In this document: one piece after another, positions 35,114 to 42,991 of the stretch
Layout of the letters: every line of letters starts with the position of its first letter
Numbering within the stretch: position 1 is the first letter of the stretch
Source: Kitasatospora purpeofusca
GTDB lineage: Bacteria > Actinomycetota > Actinomycetes > Streptomycetales > Streptomycetaceae
Assembly (NCBI RefSeq): GCF_000718025.1
Contig: NZ_JODS01000032.1
Location: 1-64,000 of the forward strand
Direction of reading: 5' to 3'
Length of the DNA: 64,000 bases
The notes under the pieces: generated by a model
The model's database searches: none
Seen by the model: only the letters and a program-made list of their open reading frames with translations
Told to the model about the DNA's origin: nothing
Made by a program: the position numbers and the translations under genes

Positions 35114-36562
35114 TCAGCCGCTGGTGGTCGCGGCGGCGGCGTCGCGGCGCTGCTTCACCAGACCGGCGGTGATCAGCAGTGCGACCAGCACGCCGGCGGC
35201 GTACAACTGCTCGCGGTTGCCCTCGGTGGTGGTCATCAGCGCCAGGATGCCGACGACGGCGGCCATCGCGATCCAGGTCAGGTACGGGTAGCCCCACATC
35301 CGGACGGTCAGCAGCTCGGGCGTCTCGCGCTCCAGCCGGCGGCGCATCCTCAGCTGGACGACGCAGATGAACAGCCAGACCACCAGGATGGCGACGCCGG
35401 TGGTGTTCATCAGCCAGGTGAAGACGGTGTCGGGCCAGAACTTGGCGGCCAGGACGGCACCGAAGCCGAACAGGCAGGAGGCCAGCACGGCCCGCCGGGG
35501 GACCCCGCCGCTCACCTTGGCGAGCGCGCGCGGGCCCTGGCCGCGGCCGACCAGCGAGTACGCCATCCGGGAGGCGCCGTAGATGTTGGCGTTCATCGCG
35601 GACAGCAGCGCGATCAGCACCACCACCTGCATGATCGTCCCGGAGCCGGGCACCCCGAGGTGGCTCAGCACGGTGACGTAGGGGCCGTCGGAGACGACCG
35701 CCGGGTCCTTCCAGGAGACCAGGGTGACGACCAGGGCCATCGAGCCGATGTAGAAGATCGCGATCCGCCAGACCGCGGTGCGCACGGCGTTGGCGACGTT
35801 GCGCTTGGGGTCGTCGGACTCGGCGGCGGCGATGGTCACGGTCTCCAGGCCGCCGTAGGCGAACACGGAGGCGAGCAGGCCGACGATCAGTCCGCTGGTG
35901 CCGTTGGGCAGGAAGCCGCCCTGGCCGGTGAGGTTGGCCGTGCCGGGGGCGCCGGGGCCGAGCACCCCGGCCAGGCCGAGCCCGCCGAGCACCAGGAAGG
36001 CGACGATCGCGGCGACCTTGACGGTGGCGAACCAGAACTCGAACTCGCCGAAGTTCTTCACCGCGGTGAGGTTGCTGGCGCAGAAGAACACCATGAACAG
36101 GGCGACCCAGACCCAGGCGGAGACGCCGGGGACCCAGCCGTTGACGATCTTCCCGGCGGCGGTGGCCTCGGCGGCGACGCCGCAGCAGAGCATCACCCAG
36201 TACATCCAGCCGGCGGTGATCCCGGCCCACGGGCCGATCTCCTTCTCCGCGTGCACGGAGAAGGAGCCGGAGGCGGGGCGGGCCGCCGACATCTCGCCGA
36301 GCATCCGCATGATCAGCATGACCAGCAGGCCGGAGAGCACGAAGGCCAGGATGATGGCGGGCCCGGCCGCCGCGATGCCCGCGCCGGAGCCGACGAAGAG
36401 GCCGGCGCCGATGACGCCGCCGAGCGCGATCATCGAGAGGTGGCGCTGCTTGAGCCCGTGGGACAGCTGTTGGCCGCCGCCCGGGGGAGCGGGCGTGGTG
36501 GTCCCGGGCGCCGTGGGCGCGGAGGTGGGGGCCATGGGGGTGGGATCCAGACTGTTCGACAT
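35114..36562 (-). CDS. Amino acid permease (APC superfamily, AAT family)
   Basis: A 482-aa transporter with about twelve membrane segments and a Pro/Thr/Ala-rich N-terminus of about 35 residues. The family start SHGLKQRHLSMIALGGVIGAGLFVGSG and LSGLLVMLIMRMLGEMSAA are the AAT permease signature. Later it has AYGGLETVTIAAAESDDPKR. Substrate probably a neutral or GABA-like amino acid; it cannot be told from sequence. ATG 36562 (MSNSLDPTP) has no clear ribosome site. The gene stands alone, facing the DsbA-like gene and sharing the palindromic terminator. Confidence 0.9.
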   Translation of the reverse strand: MSNSLDPTPMAPTSAPTAPGTTTPAPPGGGQQLSHGLKQRHLSMIALGGVIGAGLFVGSGAGIAAAGPAIILAFVLSGLLVMLIMRMLGEMSAARPASGSFSVHAEKEIGPWAGITAGWMYWVMLCCGVAAEATAAGKIVNGWVPGVSAWVWVALFMVFFCASNLTAVKNFGEFEFWFATVKVAAIVAFLVLGGLGLAGVLGPGAPGTANLTGQGGFLPNGTSGLIVGLLASVFAYGGLETVTIAAAESDDPKRNVANAVRTAVWRIAIFYIGSMALVVTLVSWKDPAVVSDGPYVTVLSHLGVPGSGTIMQVVVLIALLSAMNANIYGASRMAYSLVGRGQGPRALAKVSGGVPRRAVLASCLFGFGAVLAAKFWPDTVFTWLMNTTGVAILVVWLFICVVQLRMRRRLERETPELLTVRMWGYPYLTWIAMAAVVGILALMTTTEGNREQLYAAGVLVALLITAGLVKQRRDAAAATTSG

Positions 36563-36869
36563 GCGGTGCGAGTTGCCCAATATCCGGGGACGAGGCCTTC
36601 GGTGCCAAGAATGTCCGGTTCGGGCCCAGAATGCGGACCCTGCAATGACTCTACTCGCCTGCCCGGTTGCACTCGGTAGCGAGAAGTGGGCAGGGGTGGG
36701 TCCGGAGCGGTCGGCGGGCGGGGGTGGGACCCGACAAGGACGGGGCCCGGGGGTTTGTCCGGATCCATGGCGGTCGCCCGGGTGATCGACGCGTAGGTTC
36801 GGAGTGATCACTCACTCCGTCCGTCGGCCCCCGGCCGTCCGGATCCGCACCGTGCCGAGGAGAAGCCCG
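36563..36869. other. Divergent intergenic region between permease and bioY
   Basis: About 300 bases with no gene. A perfect 12-bp palindrome GAGTGATCACTC (36802-36813) lies around the expected bioY transcription start; TAGGTT (36794-36799) may be its -10. The palindrome could be a repressor site, perhaps for biotin control, but it does not match a BirA or BioR box I know. Confidence 0.45.
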
Positions 36870-37478
36870 ATGGCCACCGCCAGCACCCCAGTCCCCAGCC
36901 GCGCCGTCCTGGCCGACCTGCTGCCCGCCGTCGGCACCCGCCTCGGCACCCAGGCCCGGGACCTCGCCCTGGTCGCCGGGGGCGCCGCCCTCACCGGCCT
37001 GGCCGCCCAGCTGTCGGTGAACGTCCCCGGCTCCCCGGTGCCGGTCACCGGCCAGACCTTCGCCGCCCTGCTGGTCGGCACCGCGCTCGGCGCCCGCCGC
37101 GGCGTCGCCTCGCTCGCCCTCTACCTGCTGGCCGGCGCGGCCGGCCTGCCGTGGTTCGCCGAGGCCACCTCGGGCTGGGCGACGGCCTCGTTCGGCTACG
37201 TGATCGGCTTCGTGCTGGCGGCCGGCCTGGTCGGCGCCCTGGCCCGGCGCGGCGCCGACCGCTCGCCGGTGCGCACCGCCGCCGCGATGGTGCTCGGCAG
37301 CCTCGCCATCTACGCCGTCGGGGTGCCCTACCTGGCGTTCGCGCTCGACGTGCCGATGGCCCGCGCCGCCGAGCTCGGCCTCTACCCGTACCTGGTCGGC
37401 GACGCCCTGAAGGCCGCCCTCGCGGCCGGCGCCCTCCCGCTCGCCTGGAAGCTGCTCGGCCGCCGCCGGGACTCGTGA
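36870..37478 (+). CDS. bioY: BioY biotin transporter
   Basis: Substrate-binding membrane subunit (S component) of the biotin ECF transporter, 202 aa, six hydrophobic segments. Conserved motif SPVPVTGQTFAALLVGTALG near residues 60-78, YLLAGAAGLPWFAEAT and PYLVGDALKAALAAGALPL. No ecfA or ecfT gene is adjacent, so it may act alone or with a shared energy module. ATG 36870 has GAGGAG seven bases upstream; a longer frame from 36804 adds an Arg-rich leader. It is followed 58 bases later by rpiB on the same strand. Confidence 0.93.
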   Translation: MATASTPVPSRAVLADLLPAVGTRLGTQARDLALVAGGAALTGLAAQLSVNVPGSPVPVTGQTFAALLVGTALGARRGVASLALYLLAGAAGLPWFAEATSGWATASFGYVIGFVLAAGLVGALARRGADRSPVRTAAAMVLGSLAIYAVGVPYLAFALDVPMARAAELGLYPYLVGDALKAALAAGALPLAWKLLGRRRDS

Positions 37479-37536
37479 CCGGGGCTCACCGGCCCCCTGC
37501 GGAGCCCGGGTACGGGCGCATGCCACACTCATGGGC

Positions 37537-38028
37537 ATGCGCGTGTACCTGGGCTCCGACCATGCCGGATACGAACTGAAGAACCACCTCGTGGAGTGGC
37601 TGAAGGAGGCCGGCCACGAGCCGGTCGACTGCGGGCCGCACATCTACGACGCCCTCGACGACTATCCGCCGTTCTGCCTGCGGGCCGCCGAGCGCACCGC
37701 CTCGGACCCGCAGTCGCTGGGCATCGTGATCGGCGGCTCGGGCAACGGCGAGGCGATCGCCGCCAACAAGGTCAGGGGCGTCCGCGCCGCGCTGGCCTGG
37801 AGCGAGCAGACCGCCGCGCTCGGCCGCGAGCACAACAACGCCAACGTGATCTCCATCGGCGGCCGGATGCACACCGAGGAGGAGGCGACCAAGTTCGTCG
37901 AGATCTTCCTCAACACCCCGTACAGCGGCGACGAGCGGCACACCCGCCGGATCGACATGCTGAGCGTGTACGAGACCACCGGCGAGCTCCCGCCGGTCCC
38001 GGCCCACCACCCGCAGCAGGAGGGCTGA
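37537..38028 (+). CDS. rpiB: Ribose-5-phosphate isomerase B
   Basis: Interconverts ribose-5-phosphate and ribulose-5-phosphate in the pentose phosphate pathway. 163 aa. RpiB/LacAB family motifs: MRVYLGSDHAGYELKNHLVE, EPVDCGPHIY, IVIGGSGNGEAIAANKVRG (anion hole loop) and REHNNANVISIGGR. Actinobacterial RpiB is about this length. ATG 37537 is chosen; CACACT at 37524-37529 may be a -10 for a leaderless transcript starting there. ATG 37531 is the alternative. Confidence 0.93.
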   Translation: MRVYLGSDHAGYELKNHLVEWLKEAGHEPVDCGPHIYDALDDYPPFCLRAAERTASDPQSLGIVIGGSGNGEAIAANKVRGVRAALAWSEQTAALGREHNNANVISIGGRMHTEEEATKFVEIFLNTPYSGDERHTRRIDMLSVYETTGELPPVPAHHPQQEG

Positions 38029-38046
38029 CCCTCCCGCCCGCGGCGG

Positions 38047-38102
38047 CCTCCCACGATCGGCCTCCCACGACCGGCTTCCCACGACCGGCTTCCCACGACC
38101 GG
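38047..38102. repeat. Four 14-bp tandem repeats after rpiB
   Basis: CCTCCCACGATCGG, CCTCCCACGACCGG and two CTTCCCACGACCGG, head to tail. The array runs into a 9-bp hairpin (38101-38109 with 38115-38123) that could end rpiB transcription. Confidence 0.85.
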
Positions 38103-38123
38103 CCGCGCCCCGACGGCGCGGCC
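38101..38123 (+). terminator. Possible rpiB terminator
   Basis: GGCCGCGCC, five-base loop, GGCGCGGCC. No T run follows. Stable but short. Confidence 0.45.
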
Positions 38124-38191
38124 GGTCGTCGCGTTCCCGGCCCCGTCCCGGCGGGCCCGGCGGGGCCCGCGGAGCGGCCGGAACCGGCCGT

Positions 38192-38224
38192 ACGGCAGCT
38201 GAACGGCAGCTGGACGGCAGCTGT
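38192..38224. repeat. Three helically phased 11-bp repeats upstream of the PP2C gene
   Basis: ACGGCAGCTG-N three times with an 11-base period, followed by CTGTGTGATCG at 38221 and again near 38243. The spacing of about one helical turn looks like stacked protein sites. The rest of 38225-38474 holds no gene I can support. Confidence 0.7.
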
Positions 38225-38474
38225 GTGATCGTCGTGCGACCGCTGTGTGATCGGCCACAGCGCGCACCCCGGCGCGCGCCCCGTCCGACCGCCCGCGCGC
38301 GGGCCGCGTGCGCCGCCCGGGCGGTTCGTACGCCCCGTGCCCGTACGCCTGCTGACGCTCCGGACGGCGCCCGCCGCAATCGGCCGAAACCCGCTGACAC
38401 GCCCGCGCCGACGGGACACCGCCACCGCCCCGGCCGTCGACGCCGACGGGGAGCGCTGGATATGGTCGGTCCCC

Positions 38475-39704
38475 ATGGCTGGCAGACCGCCGGGCACACC
38501 GCCCCAGACGACTGCGACGAGGCCCGGCGCCGCTCCGGCGTCCGACCCCGTGACGGCCCGGTTGCGCAAGAGGCTCCGCCGGGTCCGCCGAAGGCTGCGC
38601 ACTGCCGCCGTCGACTGGTTCCGCGGCGGCGCCGCCGACTGGCCGGTGCTCTGCGCCCTGGCCCTGCTGGTGCCGCTGCTGATCGTGCTCAACGTCCGCT
38701 GGCCCGCCTGGGCCCCGCCCACCGCGCTGGTCCTGCCGATCCTGGCGGCCGCCCTGCTGCTGCGCCCCGGCTCGCTGGTGGTGCTGTACGCGCTGGCCGC
38801 GCTCGGGCTGTCCGCCGAGTCGGTCATCCACACCGGCCAGCGCGTCGCCAGCGACCATCCCGAGGCCTACACCTACGGGGTCACCCCCGGCGCCGCCCTG
38901 GTGGTCGGCGCGGCCGGGGTCGGCGGCCTGCTGCTGGCCCAGTTCCGCAGCCGGGTCGGCGTGCCCTGGTGGGGCGGCTCGACGATGCTCTTCGACCTGC
39001 GCGAGCGGCTGCGGGTGCAGAGCCGGGTGCCCCGGCTGCCGGAGGGCTGGCACGCCGACATGGCGCTGCGCCCGGCCGGCGGGCAGTCCTTCTCCGGCGA
39101 CTTCGTGGTCGCCGACCGCACCGGCCCGGGCCGGCGGGTGCTGGAGGTGGTCCTCGCGGACGTCTCCGGCAAGGGCATGGACGCGGGCTCGCGGGCGCTG
39201 CTGCTCTCCGGCGCGTTCGGCGGACTGCTCGGCTCGCTGCCCGCCCACGACTTCCTCCCGGCCGCCAACGGCTATCTGCTGCGGCAGTCCTGGGAGGAGG
39301 GCTTCGCGACGGCCGTGCACCTGGTGCTCGACCTGGACACCGGCGAGTACGAGCTGCTCTCGGCCGGCCACCTGCCGGGGATGCAGCGGCTGGCGGGCGC
39401 CGGCCGCTGGGAGACCAAGGAGGCCCTGGAGGGCCCGGCGCTGGGCATCTACGACGGCGCCAAGTTCGAGGGCGTGCGGGGTCGGCTGAACCGCGGCGAC
39501 GTCCTGATGCTGTGCACCGACGGCATGGTCGAGGCGCCCGGCCGGGACCTCTCCGAGGGCATGGACCGGCTGATGGGCGAGGCGGACCGGCTGGTGCCGG
39601 GCGGCGGCCCGGGCGCCGGCGGCGGCTCGGCGTCCCGGCTGATCGAGACGGTCGCCCGGGACATCAACGACGACCGCGCGGTGCTGCTGCTCTGGCGCGA
39701 CTGA
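38475..39704 (+). CDS. Membrane-bound PP2C (SpoIIE-type) protein phosphatase
   Basis: A 409-aa serine/threonine phosphatase of the RsbU/SpoIIE class. After a basic N-terminus come three or four membrane segments (about residues 50-165: WPVLCALALLVPLLIVLNV...). The PP2C_SIG domain follows: SGDFVVADRTG, VLADVSGKGMDAGSRALLLS, YELLSAGHLPG and LMLCTDGMVEAPG. These phosphatases typically dephosphorylate anti-sigma antagonists. No anti-sigma gene is adjacent. ATG 38475 lies nine bases after a TATGGT box, so it may be leaderless; the longer frame from 38247 is Arg/Pro-rich. Confidence 0.9.
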   Translation: MAGRPPGTPPQTTATRPGAAPASDPVTARLRKRLRRVRRRLRTAAVDWFRGGAADWPVLCALALLVPLLIVLNVRWPAWAPPTALVLPILAAALLLRPGSLVVLYALAALGLSAESVIHTGQRVASDHPEAYTYGVTPGAALVVGAAGVGGLLLAQFRSRVGVPWWGGSTMLFDLRERLRVQSRVPRLPEGWHADMALRPAGGQSFSGDFVVADRTGPGRRVLEVVLADVSGKGMDAGSRALLLSGAFGGLLGSLPAHDFLPAANGYLLRQSWEEGFATAVHLVLDLDTGEYELLSAGHLPGMQRLAGAGRWETKEALEGPALGIYDGAKFEGVRGRLNRGDVLMLCTDGMVEAPGRDLSEGMDRLMGEADRLVPGGGPGAGGGSASRLIETVARDINDDRAVLLLWRD

Positions 39705-40042
39705 GCGCCCGGCCGGCCCCGGCCGGGGCCGGTGGACGGTGGCATGTGCCAAGGGCAGCTGCTGTCAACCCCCGGAGCTGATCTTCGGCCAATTCCGGTG
39801 CTCCGGAGGCGGAGCGGACCTGCCGGTTCCGGTCCGGCCCGCCGAACGTTTCCCGGCCGCTCAGCGGCACCCCGCCGACGAATCGTCAGGATGTCTCGAC
39901 TATCGTCCCGGTCGGCGGAAACTCGTCTCGCATCGCAGGATGTCGGCGTTCGACAGACAGTCAGACCTTTACGCAATCGGCATGGTCGACCACACTGAGT
40001 CCGGGCGGGACTGTTCAGGATTCGGGGGATGGGGGGCGTCAC
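39705..40042. other. Intergenic region before two small genes
   Basis: About 340 bases. I see no clear promoter, hairpin or RNA gene. Codon use in the possible small frames here does not look coding. The 40043 gene starts at its right end. Confidence 0.5.
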
Positions 40043-40204
40043 ATGCGGCACGAAGGACACCGTGCGGCCGTGCCGGGCGGCCCTCCCTCCGGCCTCGACG
40101 TGCCGGACGAACTGCTGTTCCGCCTCGGGACCGTCGGACAGGCCGGGGTCCGGCTTCACAGGGGTCGTCAGCCGGTGGCGCCCCGCTATGAAACGAGGAA
40201 GTGA
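40043..40204 (+). CDS. Small protein, unknown (53 aa)
   Basis: A 53-aa frame, MRHEGHRAAVPGGPPSG then LDVPDELLFRLGTVGQAGV and RLHRGRQPVAPRYETRK. The centre looks like a real folded segment: regular hydrophobic spacing in LDVPDELLFRLG. A G-rich stretch (GGGGGG) eight or so bases upstream could be its ribosome site. It ends six bases before the GTG of the next small gene, and its last codons (ACGAGGAAG) provide that gene's ribosome site. No known family comes to mind. Confidence 0.45.
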   Translation: MRHEGHRAAVPGGPPSGLDVPDELLFRLGTVGQAGVRLHRGRQPVAPRYETRK

Positions 40205-40210
40205 GTCCGG

Positions 40211-40405
40211 GTGGCACTCTCCGTCTCCGCGCTGGTCCTGTTCGGCATCGTCTGCTTCATCTTCATCCGCCAGAAGCAGCTCAAGACCGGGCACTTCATC
40301 CTGGCCGCCCTGTTCGGCTTCATGCTCAACCAGAGCACGGCCGCCAAGCCGATCCAGGACTTCCTGAGCCAGGTGGCCAAGTCCATCTCCGGCATCGCCA
40401 GCTGA
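40211..40405 (+). CDS. Small two-segment membrane protein
   Basis: A 64-aa protein with a hydrophobic N-terminal segment (SVSALVLFGIVCFIFI), a basic loop (RQKQLKTGH) and a second hydrophobic segment (FILAALFGFML), ending in an amphipathic helix. GTG 40211 has GAGGAAGTGAG upstream. It resembles short membrane proteins common in streptomycetes, some near conjugation genes, but nothing here points to conjugation. Function unknown. Probably co-transcribed with the 53-aa frame before it. Confidence 0.65.
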   Translation: MALSVSALVLFGIVCFIFIRQKQLKTGHFILAALFGFMLNQSTAAKPIQDFLSQVAKSISGIAS

Positions 40406-40442
40406 CCTGCGGCCCGCCGGCCCTCCGCGGCCGGCGAACCGT

Positions 40443-41237
40443 TCACCGGTCCGCGCGTCTCGCCTGCCGCCACCGTGCGAACAGGCCCTGCGGGCGTGCC
40501 GCCGCCACGGCCGCCGGCCGGGCCGGACCGGCCCCGTCGGCGCCCGTCGCCGGTGCCGCAGGCTCCCCGTGGGCCGTCAGCAGGACGAACAGCCGCGCCC
40601 AGCACAGCCTTTCGCCGCGCGGCCAGTCCAGCGCGCGCAGCGCCGCCGAGGCCGCCTCGCTGACCTCGCCGTCGACCCGGACCTCGGCCACGTCGTCCCC
40701 CGCGCGGCCGCCGAGGAACAGCTTCACCCCGTGCGGCCGCCGCCCGCCCGGCCCGGCCAGCTCCGCCAGCAGCGCGGGCGCCAGCGCCGGCACCACCCGG
40801 TTCCCGGCCAGCCAGGCGGCCAGCCGCTCGTTGCCGAACCCGAACACCGCCGCCGGCCCCTGGACGGCGTGCCAGCCCGGCAGTTCGGGGTGGTCCGCGT
40901 GGTCGCCGTGCGCTCCGCGCCCCTCCGCCAGCTCTACCAGCGCGCTCGCCGTGGTGGTCGCCCACATCCGCACCGCGTTGTCGAGCTTCTCCTCCTCGGT
41001 CTTGCCGAGGCCCGCCGTGCAGTCCCACACCACCGGCGCGTCCGCCCGGCCCAGCTCCAGCACCCAGCCGAGGTCGACGTGACCGGGGCCCTCGCCGTCC
41101 TGGTGCTCGCGCACGGCCACCGCCGTGGTGCCGGGACCGCGCACCACCTCGCCGTCGGCGGTGAACACCTGCCCGAGCCGTGCCATCTCCCGGACCACGC
41201 AGCGCTGTATGACGGCCAGTCGGTCCTGCGGGCGCAC
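40443..41237 (-). CDS. DUF6348-like protein of unknown function
   Basis: A 264-aa soluble protein. The middle has WVLELGRADAPVVWDCTAGL, then AVRMWATTTASALVELAEG and LPGWHAVQGPAAVFGFG, a pattern I associate with a streptomycete family of unknown role (DUF6348). The C-terminus is basic and Ala/Pro-rich (GLFARWRQARRADR). GTG 41237 has AGGAG on the minus strand six bases upstream. It is convergent with the small membrane protein gene. No motif suggests catalysis. Confidence 0.65.
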   Translation of the reverse strand: MRPQDRLAVIQRCVVREMARLGQVFTADGEVVRGPGTTAVAVREHQDGEGPGHVDLGWVLELGRADAPVVWDCTAGLGKTEEEKLDNAVRMWATTTASALVELAEGRGAHGDHADHPELPGWHAVQGPAAVFGFGNERLAAWLAGNRVVPALAPALLAELAGPGGRRPHGVKLFLGGRAGDDVAEVRVDGEVSEAASAALRALDWPRGERLCWARLFVLLTAHGEPAAPATGADGAGPARPAAVAAARPQGLFARWRQARRADR

Positions 41238-41505
41238 GGGGACTCCTAGGCTCGGGGCTTCGAATCGTCTCGAACTGTCGTCTGCCCGTCGAACTGCTCT
41301 CGAACGCCGCCGAGGCTATCGGCCCGGAGGCCACCCGGGAAACCGCAGGGGAAACCGCACGGGAAGCAGCCCGGGCACGGCGGCGCCGGGTCCGGACGGG
41401 CCCGGGCGCCTACCCGGCCGCGGACCCCGCGCTCCGGTCGCGGGAATGTCACTGATGCCCCACTTTGGGTAGCGGACACCACTGGCACCGCCTGGAGAAC
41501 GCCGC
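41238..41505. other. Divergent intergenic region with repeated TCGAAC
   Basis: TCGAA occurs four times in 41260-41305, three as TCGAAC (41270, 41289, 41300), on the same strand. Another stretch repeats GGGAAACCGCA-like words near 41336-41362. These may be sites for a regulator of the flanking genes, but no known box fits. Confidence 0.4.
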
Positions 41506-42069
41506 ATGCCCCGCACCGCCCCGAAACCCCCGCCGGTACCGCTGCTCACCCCGGACGCCTCCGGCCTGGTCGCCGAGATCGAGGCGTACCTGGCCTCGCT
41601 GCCCGCCCCGGCGCGCACCCCGGCGCCCTACCTCCCGCCGCACGGCGGGCCGTACGTCTGCCCGTTCGGCTCGGTGCTCCGGCCCTGGTACGCCGACCAC
41701 GCCCCGCCCCGCGCCACCCTGCTCGACCGCGCGCTGCGCCGCCCGCCCCGGCCGGTCCCGGTGACCGCCGCCGAGCACCTCGGCCTCGCCTCCCGCTACA
41801 TCACGGCGCACGGATGGCTGCAGGGCGCGATGTGGGACGGCGCCGGCCGGGTCTGCCTGCTCGGCGCCCAGGCCGCGGTGCTCGCCCACGGCTACGGCAC
41901 CCCGGCCACCGTCCGCACCGCCAGGGGCCAGCTGATGGAGGTGCTGCACACCACCGGCCGCCGGGTCCACTCGCCGGACGAGTTCAACGACCGGCCCTCC
42001 ACCCGCCAGTCCGACGTGCACCGGCTGCTGGAGCGGGCCGCCGCCCGCGCCGCCCGGCTCGGCCTCTGA
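41506..42069 (+). CDS. DUF6197-like protein of unknown function
   Basis: A 187-aa protein. After a Pro-rich N-terminus come PVTAAEHLGLASRYITAHGWL, QGAMWDGAGRVCLLGAQAAV, and FNDRPSTRQSDVHRLLERAA. The pattern (helix with HGWxQGA, then C-terminal WND/FNDRP helix) is a common streptomycete family (DUF6197 in my memory). No catalytic motif. ATG 41506 has GGAGAA seven bases upstream. It is followed by a tRNA gene on the other strand. Confidence 0.65.
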   Translation: MPRTAPKPPPVPLLTPDASGLVAEIEAYLASLPAPARTPAPYLPPHGGPYVCPFGSVLRPWYADHAPPRATLLDRALRRPPRPVPVTAAEHLGLASRYITAHGWLQGAMWDGAGRVCLLGAQAAVLAHGYGTPATVRTARGQLMEVLHTTGRRVHSPDEFNDRPSTRQSDVHRLLERAAARAARLGL

Positions 42070-42146
42070 ACCGCCCGCGCCGGCGGCACGGTCCCGGACA
42101 TGCGAACGGCCCCGACGGATGCTCAGCATCCCTCGGGGCCGTTCTG

Positions 42147-42220
42147 TGGAGCGGGCGACGAGAATCGAACTCGCGTGACTAGTTTGGAAGACTAGGGCTC
42201 TACCATTGAGCTACGCCCGC
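42147..42220 (-). tRNA. tRNA-Gly (anticodon UCC)
   Basis: On the minus strand a full cloverleaf: GCGGGCG acceptor, D arm GTAGCTCAATGGTAGAGC, anticodon arm CTAGT-CTTCCAA-ACTAG with TCC, T arm with GTTCGATTC, and CGCCCGC closing the acceptor. The 3' CCA is encoded (discriminator T then CCA). 71 bases plus CCA. Confidence 0.97.
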
Positions 42221-42364
42221 GCGATCCCCCGGCCGTCACCGGACGGAAGGTCGGGAACAGCGTACCTGGTCCGGTCGGCTGCGCGCACACCCCATTCCCG
42301 TGAGGGCCTCGGAATATCTCGCCGATCCGGCAGGGCCCGGCGTGTACGCTTCCTCTCGGCACCA

Positions 42365-42438
42365 CGGGGTGTGGCGCAGTTTGGTAGCGCGTCCGCTTTG
42401 GGAGCGGAAGGCCGTCGGTTCGAATCCGGCCACCCCGA
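42365..42438 (+). tRNA. tRNA-Pro (anticodon UGG)
   Basis: Full cloverleaf: acceptor CGGGGTG with CACCCCG, D arm GCGCAGTTTGGTAGCGC, anticodon arm TCCGC-TTTGGGA-GCGGA with TGG, T arm with GGTTCGAATCC, discriminator A. CCA is not encoded. No integrase gene or attachment repeat is beside it. Confidence 0.97.
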
Positions 42439-42991
42439 CAGAGTGCGCAGGGTCTCGCCCACGGCGGGGCCCTGTTGTCGTTGGCGGCGTCCCCGACGCC
42501 CGGCCCGACCCCTTTTCGACCTCCCGTTCCTCCCCACGTTCCGCCCCGCGGCGCGGCGTCCCTCGGCGCTTCCCGGAAAGCTGTCCCGGAGAGCTCGCCG
42601 GAAAGTTCGCCGGAAAGTTCGCCGGAGTGCTCGCCGGAAAGAGTGCCGCACACCACACTCCGGGCGCGCGCTCCCGGGCGCGGCCGCCTCCCCGATCGCC
42701 CGCGAACAGGGCGGAAACACCCCGGAACGGCCCCGAAGGGCCGTCTGCGGCGGCGGCCTGGCGTCCGCCTTTCGTGGTACCGGTAGGATGGGGCGCTGGC
42801 GGTAGTCCCTGTGGCGTCAACCCAGGCCGACCGCACGAGGGCGAGGAGTCACGCTCACCGTCCACCCCCCACGGGAGATGCAGCTCCAACCGCCCATCGC
42901 CCGTCTCGCCCGACTCGACCGAACCGGCTCCGGCCGGCCGTCCGGGGAGGGTGCAGGCAACCCGACCGCAAGCCCCATAGGAGACCCAACC
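42439..42991. other. Intergenic region between tRNA-Pro and tig
   Basis: About 550 bases. The left half holds a 12-bp tandem repeat (42593-42640). TAGGAT at 42784-42789 is a possible -10 for tig, giving a leader near 200 bases. Candidate short frames here are Pro/Arg/Ser-rich and unconvincing. Confidence 0.5.
42593..42640. repeat. Four 12-bp tandem repeats upstream of tig
   Basis: G(C/T)TCGCCGGAAA repeated four times with only end variants (the third ends GGAGT). Read as protein it would give Glu-Ser-Ser-Pro-type repeats. No coding context. Confidence 0.85.

Noticed and set aside
39739..40191. 150-aa frame before the small membrane protein
   Set aside because: Arg/Pro/Gly-rich with rare codons; the shorter 53-aa frame in another phase explains the coding-like part better.
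42147..42438. tRNA genes as integration sites for a mobile element
   Set aside because: No integrase, excisionase, Rep or repeated tRNA 3' end is found on either side.
42475..42786. Frame with Glu-Ser-Ser-Pro repeats between tRNA-Pro and tig
   Set aside because: Produced by the 12-bp tandem repeat; no start signal or codon bias.
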